45,780 bases of DNA from Candidatus Kuenenia stuttgartensis (GTDB lineage Bacteria; Planctomycetota; Planctomycetia; Pirellulales; UBA1268), in contig CAMBSN010000014.1 in assembly GCA_945870505.1 (NCBI GenBank), forward strand, positions 1-45,780. The letters run 5' to 3'. Position numbers and translations under genes: made by a program. Below are positions 7,921 through 16,736 of this stretch, piece after piece; positions within the stretch are counted from its first letter, which is position 1; every line of letters begins with the position of its first letter. The notes beneath the pieces are model-generated. The model searched no databases and was not told the DNA's origin. It saw only the letters and a program-made list of their open reading frames with translations.

Positions 7921-9159
7921 ATGGCTGACTTTCTGATCAACACTTTGGGCCTGCCGGCGTGGCTGGCGTGGACGGTCGCGGCCGTCGTCGCGGCCGTGCT
8001 GATCCTTCACGTGATCGCCGGTGGCGCGCTCGTTTTCATCTGGGCGGAGCGAAAGATTGCCGGCCGCATCCAGGACCGTCTTGGCCCCACTCGAACGGGC
8101 GGGAAGTTCGGCTGGCTCCAGTCGCTCGCCGACGGCATCAAACTCCTGGCCAAGGAAGACCTGATGCCCGATGGGGCCGACGGCATGCTCTTCCGGATCG
8201 CGCCCTACGTGAGTTTCTGCGCCTCGTTCTGTGCCTTCATCTGCCTGCCCTTCGCGTTCGACGTCGTCGGGCAACGGCTCAACGTCGGCGTGTTCTTCGT
8301 GATCGCCGTGCTTGGGCTGGAGGTCTTCGGCGTGATCCTCGCCGGGTATGCCTCGGCCTCGAAGTGGTCGCTGTTCGGGGCGATGCGCGAGGCGGCTCAG
8401 GTCGTCAGTTATGAAGTGCCGCTCGGCATGTGCGTCGTGGTGCCGGTGATGCTGGCCGGAAGCATGGACCTCGTGACGATCGCCGAAAAGCAGGCGGGCT
8501 GGTTCACCAACTGGTTCCTGTTCCACGACCCGTTCACCTTCGTGGTGTTCTGGATCTACGTCACCTGCGCCGTGGCCAGCGTCAATCGCGCGCCATTCGA
8601 CCTTGCGGAGGCCGAAAGCGAACTGGTCGCCGGCTTCCACACCGAATACTCGGGGCTGCGGTGGAGTTTCTTCTTCATGGCGGAATACGGCTCGATGTTT
8701 CTCGTTTCAGCGTTGGCGGCCTTGCTCTTCATGGGGGGCTGGAACGGCCCGATCCCGGTGGCCACGCTGCTCGGGCTTTCCGAGGGCACGGGCGACACGG
8801 CTCACTACTTGGTCAGGCTCGTCGGCTTGGCGAATCTCATCGGCAAGGCCACGCTCGGCGTGCTCATGATGATGTGGATCCGCTGGACCCTGCCCCGCCT
8901 CCGCATCGACCAGGTGATGACCACCTGTCTGAAGTACTGCACGCCGCTGGCTGCCGCCATGTTTCTGGGCGCCATGCTCTGGCAGATCGCGCTCCCCGGA
9001 GGCCTGGTGCCGGTGCTTCATCGCCCGGCCGCAGAGATCCGCGAAGGCTGGCTGCCAGGGCCTGGCGGCGAGGTCCGCGCCAGAGATGCGGTCAGCACCG
9101 GGGATGCGGTCAGTACCGGGGATGCCGTCGCCGCCAAGGTCGCTCAGGTGGGGTCATGA
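7921..9159 (+). CDS. nuoH: NADH-quinone oxidoreductase subunit H
   Basis: Membrane subunit of complex I that forms the quinone entry and links the peripheral arm to the proton pumps. 412 residues with about eight hydrophobic helices. Family blocks: AERKIAGRIQDRLGPTRTG, LQSLADGIKLLAKEDL, AAQVVSYEVPLG, the acidic RAPFDLAEAESELVAGFHTEYSG, and LPRLRIDQVM. The last 50 or so residues form a hydrophilic extension that includes an in-frame 18-bp tandem repeat (DAVSTG twice). Its TGA overlaps the nuoJ ATG (ATGA), indicating translational coupling. It has its own 267-bp upstream region with a dyad, so it may begin a second transcript for nuoH-N. Confidence 0.96.
   Translation: MADFLINTLGLPAWLAWTVAAVVAAVLILHVIAGGALVFIWAERKIAGRIQDRLGPTRTGGKFGWLQSLADGIKLLAKEDLMPDGADGMLFRIAPYVSFCASFCAFICLPFAFDVVGQRLNVGVFFVIAVLGLEVFGVILAGYASASKWSLFGAMREAAQVVSYEVPLGMCVVVPVMLAGSMDLVTIAEKQAGWFTNWFLFHDPFTFVVFWIYVTCAVASVNRAPFDLAEAESELVAGFHTEYSGLRWSFFFMAEYGSMFLVSALAALLFMGGWNGPIPVATLLGLSEGTGDTAHYLVRLVGLANLIGKATLGVLMMMWIRWTLPRLRIDQVMTTCLKYCTPLAAAMFLGAMLWQIALPGGLVPVLHRPAAEIREGWLPGPGGEVRARDAVSTGDAVSTGDAVAAKVAQVGS
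9085..9120 (+). repeat. Two 18-bp tandem repeats in the nuoH tail
   Basis: GATGCGGTCAGCACCGGG at 9085-9102 and its one-mismatch copy at 9103-9120, followed by a partial third unit (GATGCCGTCGCC). In frame, they encode DAVSTG-DAVSTG-DAVA. A slippage-type repeat in the non-conserved C-terminal extension. Confidence 0.85.
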
Positions 9160-9890
9160 TGCCCGGCATCGCCACATTCGCCGACGCGGTCCTCGCCGCC
9201 CCGCTGCCGCTGGCCGCGATCAACTGGCATTCCTTCTTCTTCGTGCTCTTCGCCGCGCTCGCCTGCGGGTTTGCGGTGGCGGTCGTGGCTGCCGAGAACG
9301 TCGTGCGGATGGCCCTCTACCTCGTGCTCTCGCTGGGGGCCACCGCGGGCCTGTTCTTCCTCGCTGGCGCCGAGTTCGTGGGGGCGATGCAACTCATGAT
9401 CTACGTCGGCGGCACCCTGGTGCTGCTCGTATTCGGCGTGATGCTTACGGCGCAGGCGCCGTTCGTTTCCATTAAGGGGAGTGGTCGCGACAAGGTTGTG
9501 GCCGGCGTTGTGGGGGCGGTGCTGCTGGCGGTGCTGCTCCAGGCCGCCCTGTCGGTGAAGGCGTGGCGGGCCCCGGCGGCGGGTGTCGTCGCGGATCCCG
9601 CAGCCACGCCGATCGGCATGGCGCTTGTCGGGGTTCGCGTGGATGAGCCGGGCGTCGGCGCTCCGGCCAGGAACGTTCGCCCCGGCTACCTGCTGCCGTT
9701 CGAAATCGTGTCGATCCACCTGCTGGTGGTGCTCGTCGGTGCCGCCTACCTAGCTCGAGCGAAGCGGCGGAAGATTCCGCGGGCGATCGACGTGGCCGCG
9801 TCAGCCGAGCCGCCGGCATCGGTTGCGGAGCATGCGGCGATCGGCCGTGACCGGCAGCGGAGTGGTTCCGTGCTCGCAGGAGGTCGGTGA
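9156..9890 (+). CDS. nuoJ: NADH-quinone oxidoreductase subunit J
   Basis: Membrane subunit of complex I in the E-channel region beside NuoA and NuoK. 244 residues with five helices. The family block MALYLVLSLGATAGLFFLAGAEFVGAMQ with LMIYVGGTLVLLVFGVML is clear. The start is taken where ATGATG overlaps the nuoH stop. It is longer than the common 165-185 residues because of a hydrophilic loop around 130-175 (GVVADPAATPIGMALVG and following) before the last helix, and a polar 35-residue tail after the KRRK stop-transfer. AGGAGG, 6 nt before the next ATG, couples it to nuoK. Confidence 0.95.
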   Translation: MMPGIATFADAVLAAPLPLAAINWHSFFFVLFAALACGFAVAVVAAENVVRMALYLVLSLGATAGLFFLAGAEFVGAMQLMIYVGGTLVLLVFGVMLTAQAPFVSIKGSGRDKVVAGVVGAVLLAVLLQAALSVKAWRAPAAGVVADPAATPIGMALVGVRVDEPGVGAPARNVRPGYLLPFEIVSIHLLVVLVGAAYLARAKRRKIPRAIDVAASAEPPASVAEHAAIGRDRQRSGSVLAGGR

Positions 9891-10267
9891 TGACGTTGGG
9901 TCTTGCAGTCGCCACGCCGGTGTTCGGACTGATCACGCAACCGGTGAGCGTCGCCCACTATCTCGTCGTCGGGGCGATCATGTTCGTCTGCGGCATCGTC
10001 TGCATGGCGATGAAGCGGAATGCCCTCGGCGTGCTGATGGGCATCGAACTGGTGCTCAACGGCGCCAACGTCAACTTTGTCGCCTTTGCATCGCCCTACC
10101 TACAGGGTGAGGGCTCGCGGTCGCTCGGCCTCGATGGCCAGGTGATCGCCCTGTTCGTGATTCTGCTGGCAGCCGCCGAGGCTGCGGTGGCGCTCGCGAT
10201 CACGCTCAACTTCTACAACAACCACGCGACCGTCGACGTTGATCGGGCGGACGACCTCAAGGGCTGA
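9890..10267 (+). CDS. nuoK: NADH-quinone oxidoreductase subunit K
   Basis: MrpC-like membrane subunit of complex I carrying the two buried glutamates of the proton path. 125 residues with three helices. VGAIMFVCGIVCMAMKRN is followed by LGVLMGIELVLNGANVNFVAFA, which has the conserved Glu of the GIEL motif. VIALFVILLAAAEAAVALAI carries the second Glu. An AGGAGG at 9878-9883 lies 6 nt before the ATG at 9890 but only 3 nt before the overlapping GTG at 9887, so the ATG is preferred. The start shares one base with the nuoJ stop. Confidence 0.95.
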   Translation: MTLGLAVATPVFGLITQPVSVAHYLVVGAIMFVCGIVCMAMKRNALGVLMGIELVLNGANVNFVAFASPYLQGEGSRSLGLDGQVIALFVILLAAAEAAVALAITLNFYNNHATVDVDRADDLKG

Positions 10268-10301
10268 CGCCTCGCCTGTCCACGCACTCAACCATCGCAT
10301 C

Positions 10302-12740
10302 ATGGATCTCTCCACCCAACTCCCGCAGCTCCTCGGCCTGGCCTGGCTCATGCCGCTGGCCTCGTTCGTGCTGATCCTCTTTTTTGGCCCGAAGATGGGG
10401 CATCATGGCCGCAACGCCGCCTGGGTGGCGACGGCCGCGATCGTCACGTCGCTTGTGCTCTCGCTGGTGGCGTTCGTGTCGTGGCTCGGGGCGCACCCGG
10501 TGTCGGCCGGGCATCACGGTGGGGATCATGGGGCCGCTCATGCCGAAGACCATGCCGACGCGGCCGGCCACGTGGCAGGCGAGCACGGCAGCGACGCGTG
10601 GCACGCTGCCGGCGGCCATGCTGCCGCAGGGCACGGCCCGATCGCCTATTCCGGTGACTGGTACACGCTCTACGAGGGCGGCCGGCTCCGGCTCTCGATC
10701 GGCTGGTACATCGACTCGCTGACGATCCTGATGTTCGTGGTGGTCACCTTCATAGCCACCTGCATCCACGTCTATGCGTCGGGCTATATGCACGACGAAC
10801 TTCACGACGTCACCGATCACGAGGTGACGCTCACCGACGGCCATCATCTCCACCGCCCAGGTCGCTTCCCGCGTTTCTTTCAGGCGCTGTCGTTGTTCTG
10901 CTTCTCGATGCTTGGCATCGTGATCGCCGGCAACCTGGCGATGGTGTTCATTTTCTGGGAGCTCGTCGGCATCTGCTCGTGGTTTCTGATCGGGTTCTAC
11001 TACGAGCGGAAGAGTGCTTCGAACGCCGCCAACAAGGCCTTCATCGTCAACCGCGTCGGTGACTTCGGGATGCTGATCGGCCTGATGGCCCTCTGGGGCG
11101 CCCTGGGCACGCTCCAGTTCGCCGATTCGTCCGTGCCTGGTGCCGACGGTCATGCGGTGACGAAGCCGGGCCTCTTCAGCCTCGTGCGGCCCGCCGACCA
11201 CGGCCACGCGCTTCGCGTGCCAGATGGGATGGTTGAGTTCGCCGCCGCGGAGAAAGTCGCCCATACGCCTCCGGCCGAAGTGGCGGGGAAGGTCGATGCC
11301 TGGCGAGCCGAGGGCTTCGGCCGCTGGCTCCTGTTCATCGCCGGCGTCGGGATCTTCTGCGGTTGCGTCGGCAAGAGCGCTCAGTTTCCCCTGTTCGTCT
11401 GGCTGCCGGACGCGATGGAAGGCCCCACGCCGGTCTCGGCGCTCGTCCACTCGGCGACGATGGTCGCGGCAGGCGTCTATCTCGTGGGGCGGTTCTTTCC
11501 GGTGCTCACGCCCGACGTGCTTCTCGTGATCGCCTATGTGGGGGCGATCACGCTCTTCATTGCGGCCACGATCGCGCTGGTCGCCAACGACATCAAGCGC
11601 GTGCTCGCCTACTCCACCGTGAGCCAACTCGGCTACATGATGCTCGCCCTTGGCGTGGGCGGCTGGGCGGCCGGGCTGTTCCATCTCGTGACCCACGCGT
11701 TCTTCAAGAGCCTCCTCTTCCTCTGCTCAGGCTCGGTGATCCACGCCTGCCATACCAACGACATGCGGAAGATGGGCGGACTCGCCAGAGTGATGCCTTA
11801 CACGGCGGGCACGATGCTCGTGGGCTGCCTGGCGATCATTGGCGCCGGGATCCCGTTCGTGATCGGGCTGTCTGGCTACTACTCGAAGGACTCGATTCTC
11901 GCCCAGGCCCTGTCGTTCGCGCAGGCCAACCCTCGGCACACGATCCTCTTCTATGCGGTCGCCGGTGGTGCCGCCCTGACGGCCTTCTACATGTTCCGGC
12001 TCTGGTTCATGACGTTTGCCGGGGAGCCCCGTGACCACCACGTGGCCGAGCACGCCCACGAGTCGCCTCAGGTGATGGTGATGCCGCTGTTGGTCCTGGC
12101 GGTGCTCGCCGTCGTCGCCGGCTGGACGCTTCCGGGTGGCTTCGGGATCGCCAATCTGCTCGAGCAGTCACGGCCCGCCGGGACCGTGGAGACAGCCGTG
12201 GGCGGCTTCGCCTTTGGGCAGACGCTGACGATTCCCGCGGAGCACCTCAGTCACGGCGAGCCGTTTCACTCGACGGCGACCTGGACTGCCTTCGCGACGG
12301 CCCTCGGCGGAGTCTTGCTCGCGGCGGCCATGTACGTCTGGCGGGTGATTTCACCCGCGGCTGTCGCCGCGATGTTCCGACCAGTGTATTCCTTCCTCGC
12401 CAATCGCTGGTACTTCGACGAGCTCTACCACGCCCTGTTCGTGGTGCCGGCCCACGGCCTCGCGGCGGTCGCCAGCGGAATCGATCAGGGGCTGATCGAT
12501 CCGTTCATCAACTTTCTCGCCTGGACGACGCGGCAGGTCGCCGGCATCGACGCCTGGATTGACCGCACGTTCGTCGACGGGTTGGTGAACGCTACCGCCA
12601 ATGCCACCTGGACGCTCGGCAACGAGCTCAAGAGACTGCAGACCGGCAGCCTCCGGCAATACGTCACCTTCATCGTCGTCGGCACCGTGGCCCTGTTCGT
12701 GATCGCCAGCCTGTTCTTCCGGCAGGCCCTCGCGGGCTGA
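10302..12740 (+). CDS. nuoL: NADH-quinone oxidoreductase subunit L with histidine-rich insertions
   Basis: Distal antiporter-like proton-pumping subunit of complex I, with the long lateral helix. 812 residues (family usually 600-700). Core motifs are intact: FWELVGICSWFLIGFYYE, NKAFIVNRVGDFGMLIG, VWLPDAMEGPTPVSALVHSATMVAAGVYL and KRVLAYSTVSQLGYMM. There are two unusual inserts. Residues about 65-112 hold 11 histidines among Gly, Ala, Asp and Glu. A second short insert (HDELHDVTDHEVTLTDGHH) lies near 165-190. Both fall in loops between helices. A further insert near 275-320 precedes the conserved pump helix. Confidence 0.96.
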   Translation: MDLSTQLPQLLGLAWLMPLASFVLILFFGPKMGHHGRNAAWVATAAIVTSLVLSLVAFVSWLGAHPVSAGHHGGDHGAAHAEDHADAAGHVAGEHGSDAWHAAGGHAAAGHGPIAYSGDWYTLYEGGRLRLSIGWYIDSLTILMFVVVTFIATCIHVYASGYMHDELHDVTDHEVTLTDGHHLHRPGRFPRFFQALSLFCFSMLGIVIAGNLAMVFIFWELVGICSWFLIGFYYERKSASNAANKAFIVNRVGDFGMLIGLMALWGALGTLQFADSSVPGADGHAVTKPGLFSLVRPADHGHALRVPDGMVEFAAAEKVAHTPPAEVAGKVDAWRAEGFGRWLLFIAGVGIFCGCVGKSAQFPLFVWLPDAMEGPTPVSALVHSATMVAAGVYLVGRFFPVLTPDVLLVIAYVGAITLFIAATIALVANDIKRVLAYSTVSQLGYMMLALGVGGWAAGLFHLVTHAFFKSLLFLCSGSVIHACHTNDMRKMGGLARVMPYTAGTMLVGCLAIIGAGIPFVIGLSGYYSKDSILAQALSFAQANPRHTILFYAVAGGAALTAFYMFRLWFMTFAGEPRDHHVAEHAHESPQVMVMPLLVLAVLAVVAGWTLPGGFGIANLLEQSRPAGTVETAVGGFAFGQTLTIPAEHLSHGEPFHSTATWTAFATALGGVLLAAAMYVWRVISPAAVAAMFRPVYSFLANRWYFDELYHALFVVPAHGLAAVASGIDQGLIDPFINFLAWTTRQVAGIDAWIDRTFVDGLVNATANATWTLGNELKRLQTGSLRQYVTFIVVGTVALFVIASLFFRQALAG

Positions 12741-12792
12741 CCAGCCGACCACCACCTATCTGCATTTCCCGGAACCCCAGACGGATCCTCCG

Positions 12793-14586
12793 ATGTCTCC
12801 CGCCGACACCCTGACACAGCCCGCCCTCTGGCCCCTGTCGATGATCGTGTTCCTGCCGGCGCTCGTCGCCGCGGTGCTGTCGTTGCCAATCATCCCCAAG
12901 GCCCGTGAGGAGCTGATCCGCTGGGTGACCTTGGCCACCACGATCGTCGTCTTCGTGCTCTCGCTTTGGATGGCGTGGCCATCGCTCTTCGGAGCGGCCG
13001 GGCCAGCGCAGTTCACGGTGGGCGAGGCCGCGATGCAGGGGGTGGTGAAGCGGCCGTGGATCCCGGCGTTCAACATCGAGTACCTCCTCGGTGTCGATGG
13101 CATCAGCATGCCGCTGGTCGTGCTCACGACGTTCTTGTCGGTGCTCGCCTGTGCGGCGAGTTGGCCGATCACCAAGCACGTGAAGGCCTACCACGTGCTC
13201 TTCCTGCTCCTCGAGACCGGCATGCTCGGCGTGTTCGTGTCGCTCGACTTCTTCCTGTTTTACGTGTTCTGGGAGGTGATGCTCCTGCCGATGTACTTCC
13301 TGATCGGCATCTGGGGCGGTCCGCGGCGGGAGTATGCGGCGATCAAGTTCTTCCTGTACACGCTGTTCGGCTCGGTCCTGATGCTGATCGCTGTTCTCAT
13401 GCTCTACTTCACGAGCGACGTGCGGATGCTCTCCGACGCCCAACTCGTGGGGGCCCACGTCGTCAGCCCGGCGGCTGACGGTGCTTTGCAGGCCGACGCG
13501 ATCGCCACGATCCGCGGGGCCAAGAGCCCGGTCCACACCTTCAACATTCTCGCCCTCGCGGAACTTGGCCAGCTGCCGAATTCGCCGTTCGCCGCGGCAG
13601 CCGTCTGGGGCATGAGCCTCGAGACGTGGGCCTTCCTGCTCCTGCTGATCGGCTTCGTGATCAAGGTGCCGGTGGTTCCGGTTCACACCTGGCTGCCAGA
13701 CGCCCACGTGGAGGCTCCGACGCCGATTTCGATGATCCTGGCCGGCGTGCTCCTGAAGCTCGGCGGCTATGGCATCCTGCGGATCTGCTATCCGATCTGC
13801 CCGGGAGCTGGCCTGTCGCTCGCCTGGCTTGTCTGCGGCGTCGGCGTGGTCTCCATGGTCTACGGGGCCTTTGCGGCGCTGGCCCAGAAGGACTTCAAGC
13901 GGATGGTGGCCTATAGCTCGGTGAGCCACATGGGCTACGTGATGCTGGGGTTGGGTGTGTGGAGCGCCGTTGCGGGCAACCAGTTCCGCTGGGACGCCTG
14001 GGCTCAGGGCGTGAACGGCGCGATGTTCCAGATGCTCGCCCACGGCATCTCCTCGGCTGGCATGTTCTTCATGGTCGGCGTGCTCTATGACCGGGTCCAC
14101 CACCGCAACCTCGAGGAGTTTGGCGGGATCTTCAATCGCATGCCGGTCTACAGCGGCCTGGCGATTGCCGTGTTCTTCGCCGGCCTCGGTCTGCCGGGTC
14201 TCTGCGGCTTCATCGGTGAGGTGCTGGTGACGCTCTCGAGTTGGAACTACAGCCGCACGCTGGCGGTGATCTCCGCGTTTACCGTGATTCTCACCGCGGC
14301 CTACATCCTCTGGGCAATCCAGCGGGTCTACCTGGGTGCGGAATACAAGGGCCCGCACGGCGACCACCTCACGCCGATCACCGGCCGCGAGTTGGCGATC
14401 GCCGCGCCGCTGGTGTTCTTCGCGATCCTGTTCGGCGTCGCGCCCCAGCTGATCTTCAACTACGTCACGCCGTCGGTGAACCGCCAGGTGGAGACGCTCG
14501 CCGACTGGACCCGCGACGTTGGCGGCAAGGCCGTGCAGCCCGTGGCCGGAGGCCCGGCGGCGGCGGATATGACGACGGTGCGGTAA
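12793..14586 (+). CDS. nuoM: NADH-quinone oxidoreductase subunit M
   Basis: Antiporter-like proton-pumping membrane subunit of complex I. 597 residues, slightly longer than average, with about 14 hydrophobic helices. Signature blocks: FYVFWEVMLLPMYFLIGIWGG (with the key Glu), the broken-helix region VPVVPVHTWLPDAHVEAPTPISMILAGVLLKLGGYG, and KRMVAYSSVSHMGYVMLG. A hydrophilic insert near 225-265 separates two helices. 52 bp after nuoL and 48 bp before nuoN. Confidence 0.97.
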   Translation: MSPADTLTQPALWPLSMIVFLPALVAAVLSLPIIPKAREELIRWVTLATTIVVFVLSLWMAWPSLFGAAGPAQFTVGEAAMQGVVKRPWIPAFNIEYLLGVDGISMPLVVLTTFLSVLACAASWPITKHVKAYHVLFLLLETGMLGVFVSLDFFLFYVFWEVMLLPMYFLIGIWGGPRREYAAIKFFLYTLFGSVLMLIAVLMLYFTSDVRMLSDAQLVGAHVVSPAADGALQADAIATIRGAKSPVHTFNILALAELGQLPNSPFAAAAVWGMSLETWAFLLLLIGFVIKVPVVPVHTWLPDAHVEAPTPISMILAGVLLKLGGYGILRICYPICPGAGLSLAWLVCGVGVVSMVYGAFAALAQKDFKRMVAYSSVSHMGYVMLGLGVWSAVAGNQFRWDAWAQGVNGAMFQMLAHGISSAGMFFMVGVLYDRVHHRNLEEFGGIFNRMPVYSGLAIAVFFAGLGLPGLCGFIGEVLVTLSSWNYSRTLAVISAFTVILTAAYILWAIQRVYLGAEYKGPHGDHLTPITGRELAIAAPLVFFAILFGVAPQLIFNYVTPSVNRQVETLADWTRDVGGKAVQPVAGGPAAADMTTVR

Positions 14587-14634
14587 GCACGACAAGGCAC
14601 CATTTCACCGCACCAGGTAACGGACCCAAGCCCC

Positions 14635-16266
14635 ATGGATCTCGGAACACTCCTCACGAGCAACCTGACCGACACGCTCGACGTGTCGCTGCCGCACTTC
14701 CGCACGGAACTGGCTCTCTCGGCCACGATCGTGCTCGTCCTGCTCTGCCGGATGCTGCCCGTGCTCCGCTGGCTCGACTCGGGGTTCGTGGCCATGGGCG
14801 GCGTCGCGTTTGCCCTCTGGTATGCCTGGTGTGATTTCCGCGGCCTGCCCGGCTCGCCGTGGGCGACGATCGCCGCTTCGCAGCCCGGCTCCGTGGAGCT
14901 CTTCGGTGGCCTGCTCGTGTTTGACTCGCTGACCGCCTACATCCGCCTCCTGCTGTGTGGCTTCCTCGTCCTCTACATCCTCTTCACGAAGGTCTCCGGC
15001 ATCCCCGACCGCGAGGACGGCGCCGACTTTTACACGCTCGTGCTCGGTTCGTCGCTGGGGATGTGCCTGATGGCTTCGGCCAATCACCTGCTGATGCTCT
15101 TCATGGCGGTGGAGATGGCGAGCGTGCCGTCCTACGTCCTCGCGGGCTTGCTCAAGGGCCGCAAGGCGAGCTCCGAGGCGGCTCTGAAGTACGCCGTCTA
15201 CGGGGCCGGAGCCGCAGGCGTCATGCTCTACGGCATCAGCCTGTTGGCAGGCGTGCTCGGCACCTGCCATCTGCCGAGCATGGCGGCCGAGCTTGGCAGG
15301 ATTGTGGGTGAAGGGGCCGACACTGGTTCGATCATGGTGCTGGCTCTGGGCGGCCTGATGCTCGCGGCCGGCCTGGCGTTCAAACTCTCGGCCGTGCCCT
15401 TCCACTTCTGGTGTCCCGACGTGTTCGAGGGGGCGGCAGCGGAGGTAGGAGCGTTCCTCTCGGTGGCGAGCAAGGCGGCGGCGGTGGCCCTCGCGATCCG
15501 CGTGGCGTTTTCACTCGGCTGGCTGGGCGACGCCACGGGCGTCACCGCGACGGGCCTGGCCGACGTCCGGCACTTCTCCGTGTACCTCATCGGCCTGATG
15601 GCGGCGGTGACATGCACGCTCGGCAATCTCGCCGCCTACGGCCAGACCAACATGAAGCGGCTGCTCGCCTACTCGACGATCGCCCATGCCGGCTACCTGC
15701 TGATGGGCGTGGCGGCGGCGGTGGCCATGCTCGGCGTCGACCCTGAGGGGTGTCGCGCGGCGGTGGCTGCGCTGGCCTTCTACCTGGCCACCTACCTGTT
15801 CATGAACCTCGGGGCCTTCGCGATCGTGGCGGTGCTGCGGAACCGGCTGCGGAGCGAGGAGATCGCCTCCTACGCCGGTCTAGTGCACACGAACCCGGGG
15901 CTCGTCGTGGCCGCGGTGGTGGTGCTCGTGAGCCTCGTCGGCCTGCCGCCGTTCGCCGGGTTCGTCGCCAAACTCCAGGTGTTCGCGGCGCTCGCCAACG
16001 CGATCACCAAGGGCATCGAGCGGCCCCTGATGCTCGTGCTGCTGGTCGTCGGCGGCATGAACACCGTGCTCAGCCTGTTCTACTACCTCCGCGTGCTGAA
16101 GGTGATGACGTTCGACCCGCCGAACGACGCCCGGGTAGCCGCGGCGGCGCCGGTCTGGCTGCCGGGTGCGCTGGTCACCGCGGTGGTGGTGCCGGTGGTG
16201 CTGCTCGGCATCTTCTGGGGCGGGCTCCTCGCCGTCGCCCAGCTCGCCGGCACGTTCGCGTCGTAG
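14635..16266 (+). CDS. nuoN: NADH-quinone oxidoreductase subunit N
   Basis: Third antiporter-like pumping subunit of complex I. 543 residues with about 14 helices. Diagnostic stretches: LLMLFMAVEMASVPSYVLAGLLKG, SEAALKYAVYGAGAAGVMLYG, KLSAVPFHFWCPDVFEGAAAE, the Lys-containing QTNMKRLLAYSTIAHAGYLLMG, and LVSLVGLPPFAGFVAKL. It ends the nuo run; an unrelated gene follows after 17 bp on the same strand, so read-through is likely. Confidence 0.97.
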   Translation: MDLGTLLTSNLTDTLDVSLPHFRTELALSATIVLVLLCRMLPVLRWLDSGFVAMGGVAFALWYAWCDFRGLPGSPWATIAASQPGSVELFGGLLVFDSLTAYIRLLLCGFLVLYILFTKVSGIPDREDGADFYTLVLGSSLGMCLMASANHLLMLFMAVEMASVPSYVLAGLLKGRKASSEAALKYAVYGAGAAGVMLYGISLLAGVLGTCHLPSMAAELGRIVGEGADTGSIMVLALGGLMLAAGLAFKLSAVPFHFWCPDVFEGAAAEVGAFLSVASKAAAVALAIRVAFSLGWLGDATGVTATGLADVRHFSVYLIGLMAAVTCTLGNLAAYGQTNMKRLLAYSTIAHAGYLLMGVAAAVAMLGVDPEGCRAAVAALAFYLATYLFMNLGAFAIVAVLRNRLRSEEIASYAGLVHTNPGLVVAAVVVLVSLVGLPPFAGFVAKLQVFAALANAITKGIERPLMLVLLVVGGMNTVLSLFYYLRVLKVMTFDPPNDARVAAAAPVWLPGALVTAVVVPVVLLGIFWGGLLAVAQLAGTFAS

Positions 16267-16283
16267 CAATCAGAGACACCGCC

Positions 16284-16736
16284 ATGGCCATTGACCCGCT
16301 CTGTCGCCTCGTCGCCTCGATCCAGCCGTCGATGCTGATGTATCTCGGCGACTCCGGCATCTGGTCATACCCGGGAGCCGAGTCGTTGAAACTCGCGCTG
16401 GCCGACGCGGTGGATGATCTCAAGAACGTCGTCGAGAGAGCCACGACGATTCTTGATGATCGTGAGACCGCGGTGCCCCAGAGAGCCGCCTACCCGCTCT
16501 CCTTCACCGCCCTGCACGACATCGACCTCTCGAGCCTGCTGCCACGGGTGATCGACGGGCTGAAGCGTCAGTTCGCGGACCTCGACGGCCTGACGGGCCC
16601 GGCCGGCACCGACGCGGCCGCGGCCGATCTCGTGACTGACGCGAAACAGTCCACTCGCCAGCACCTCGATGCCCTCGAGCAGCTGGCCGTCAAGCTCAAG
16701 GCGGGCCTGGCCGGAGTGCCGCCGACCGCGGGCTGA
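16284..16736 (+). CDS. Hypothetical helical protein coupled to tatD
   Basis: A 150-residue protein I do not recognise. It is mostly alpha-helical by composition, with no signal peptide or membrane segment. Notable stretches are MLMYLGDSGIWSYPGAESL near the N-terminus, an acidic amphipathic helix ADAVDDLKNVVERATTIL, and a lysine/leucine helix LDALEQLAVKLKAGL at the end. The ATG is 17 bp after nuoN. The TGA overlaps the tatD ATG (TGATG), so the two are translationally coupled. Coupling plus co-directionality support a real gene despite the absence of a known family. Confidence 0.75.
   Translation: MAIDPLCRLVASIQPSMLMYLGDSGIWSYPGAESLKLALADAVDDLKNVVERATTILDDRETAVPQRAAYPLSFTALHDIDLSSLLPRVIDGLKRQFADLDGLTGPAGTDAAAADLVTDAKQSTRQHLDALEQLAVKLKAGLAGVPPTAG

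Noticed and set aside
10257-11696. Open frame of about 480 codons opposite nuoL
   Set aside because: Antisense shadow; its His/Glu/Arg richness comes from reading nuoL codons backwards.
12670-14595. Long open frame of about 640 codons on the minus strand, opposite nuoM
   Set aside because: It mirrors nuoM exactly and is dominated by His, Arg, Glu, Asp and Gln, as expected for an antisense frame of a GC-rich membrane-protein gene. No domain is visible.
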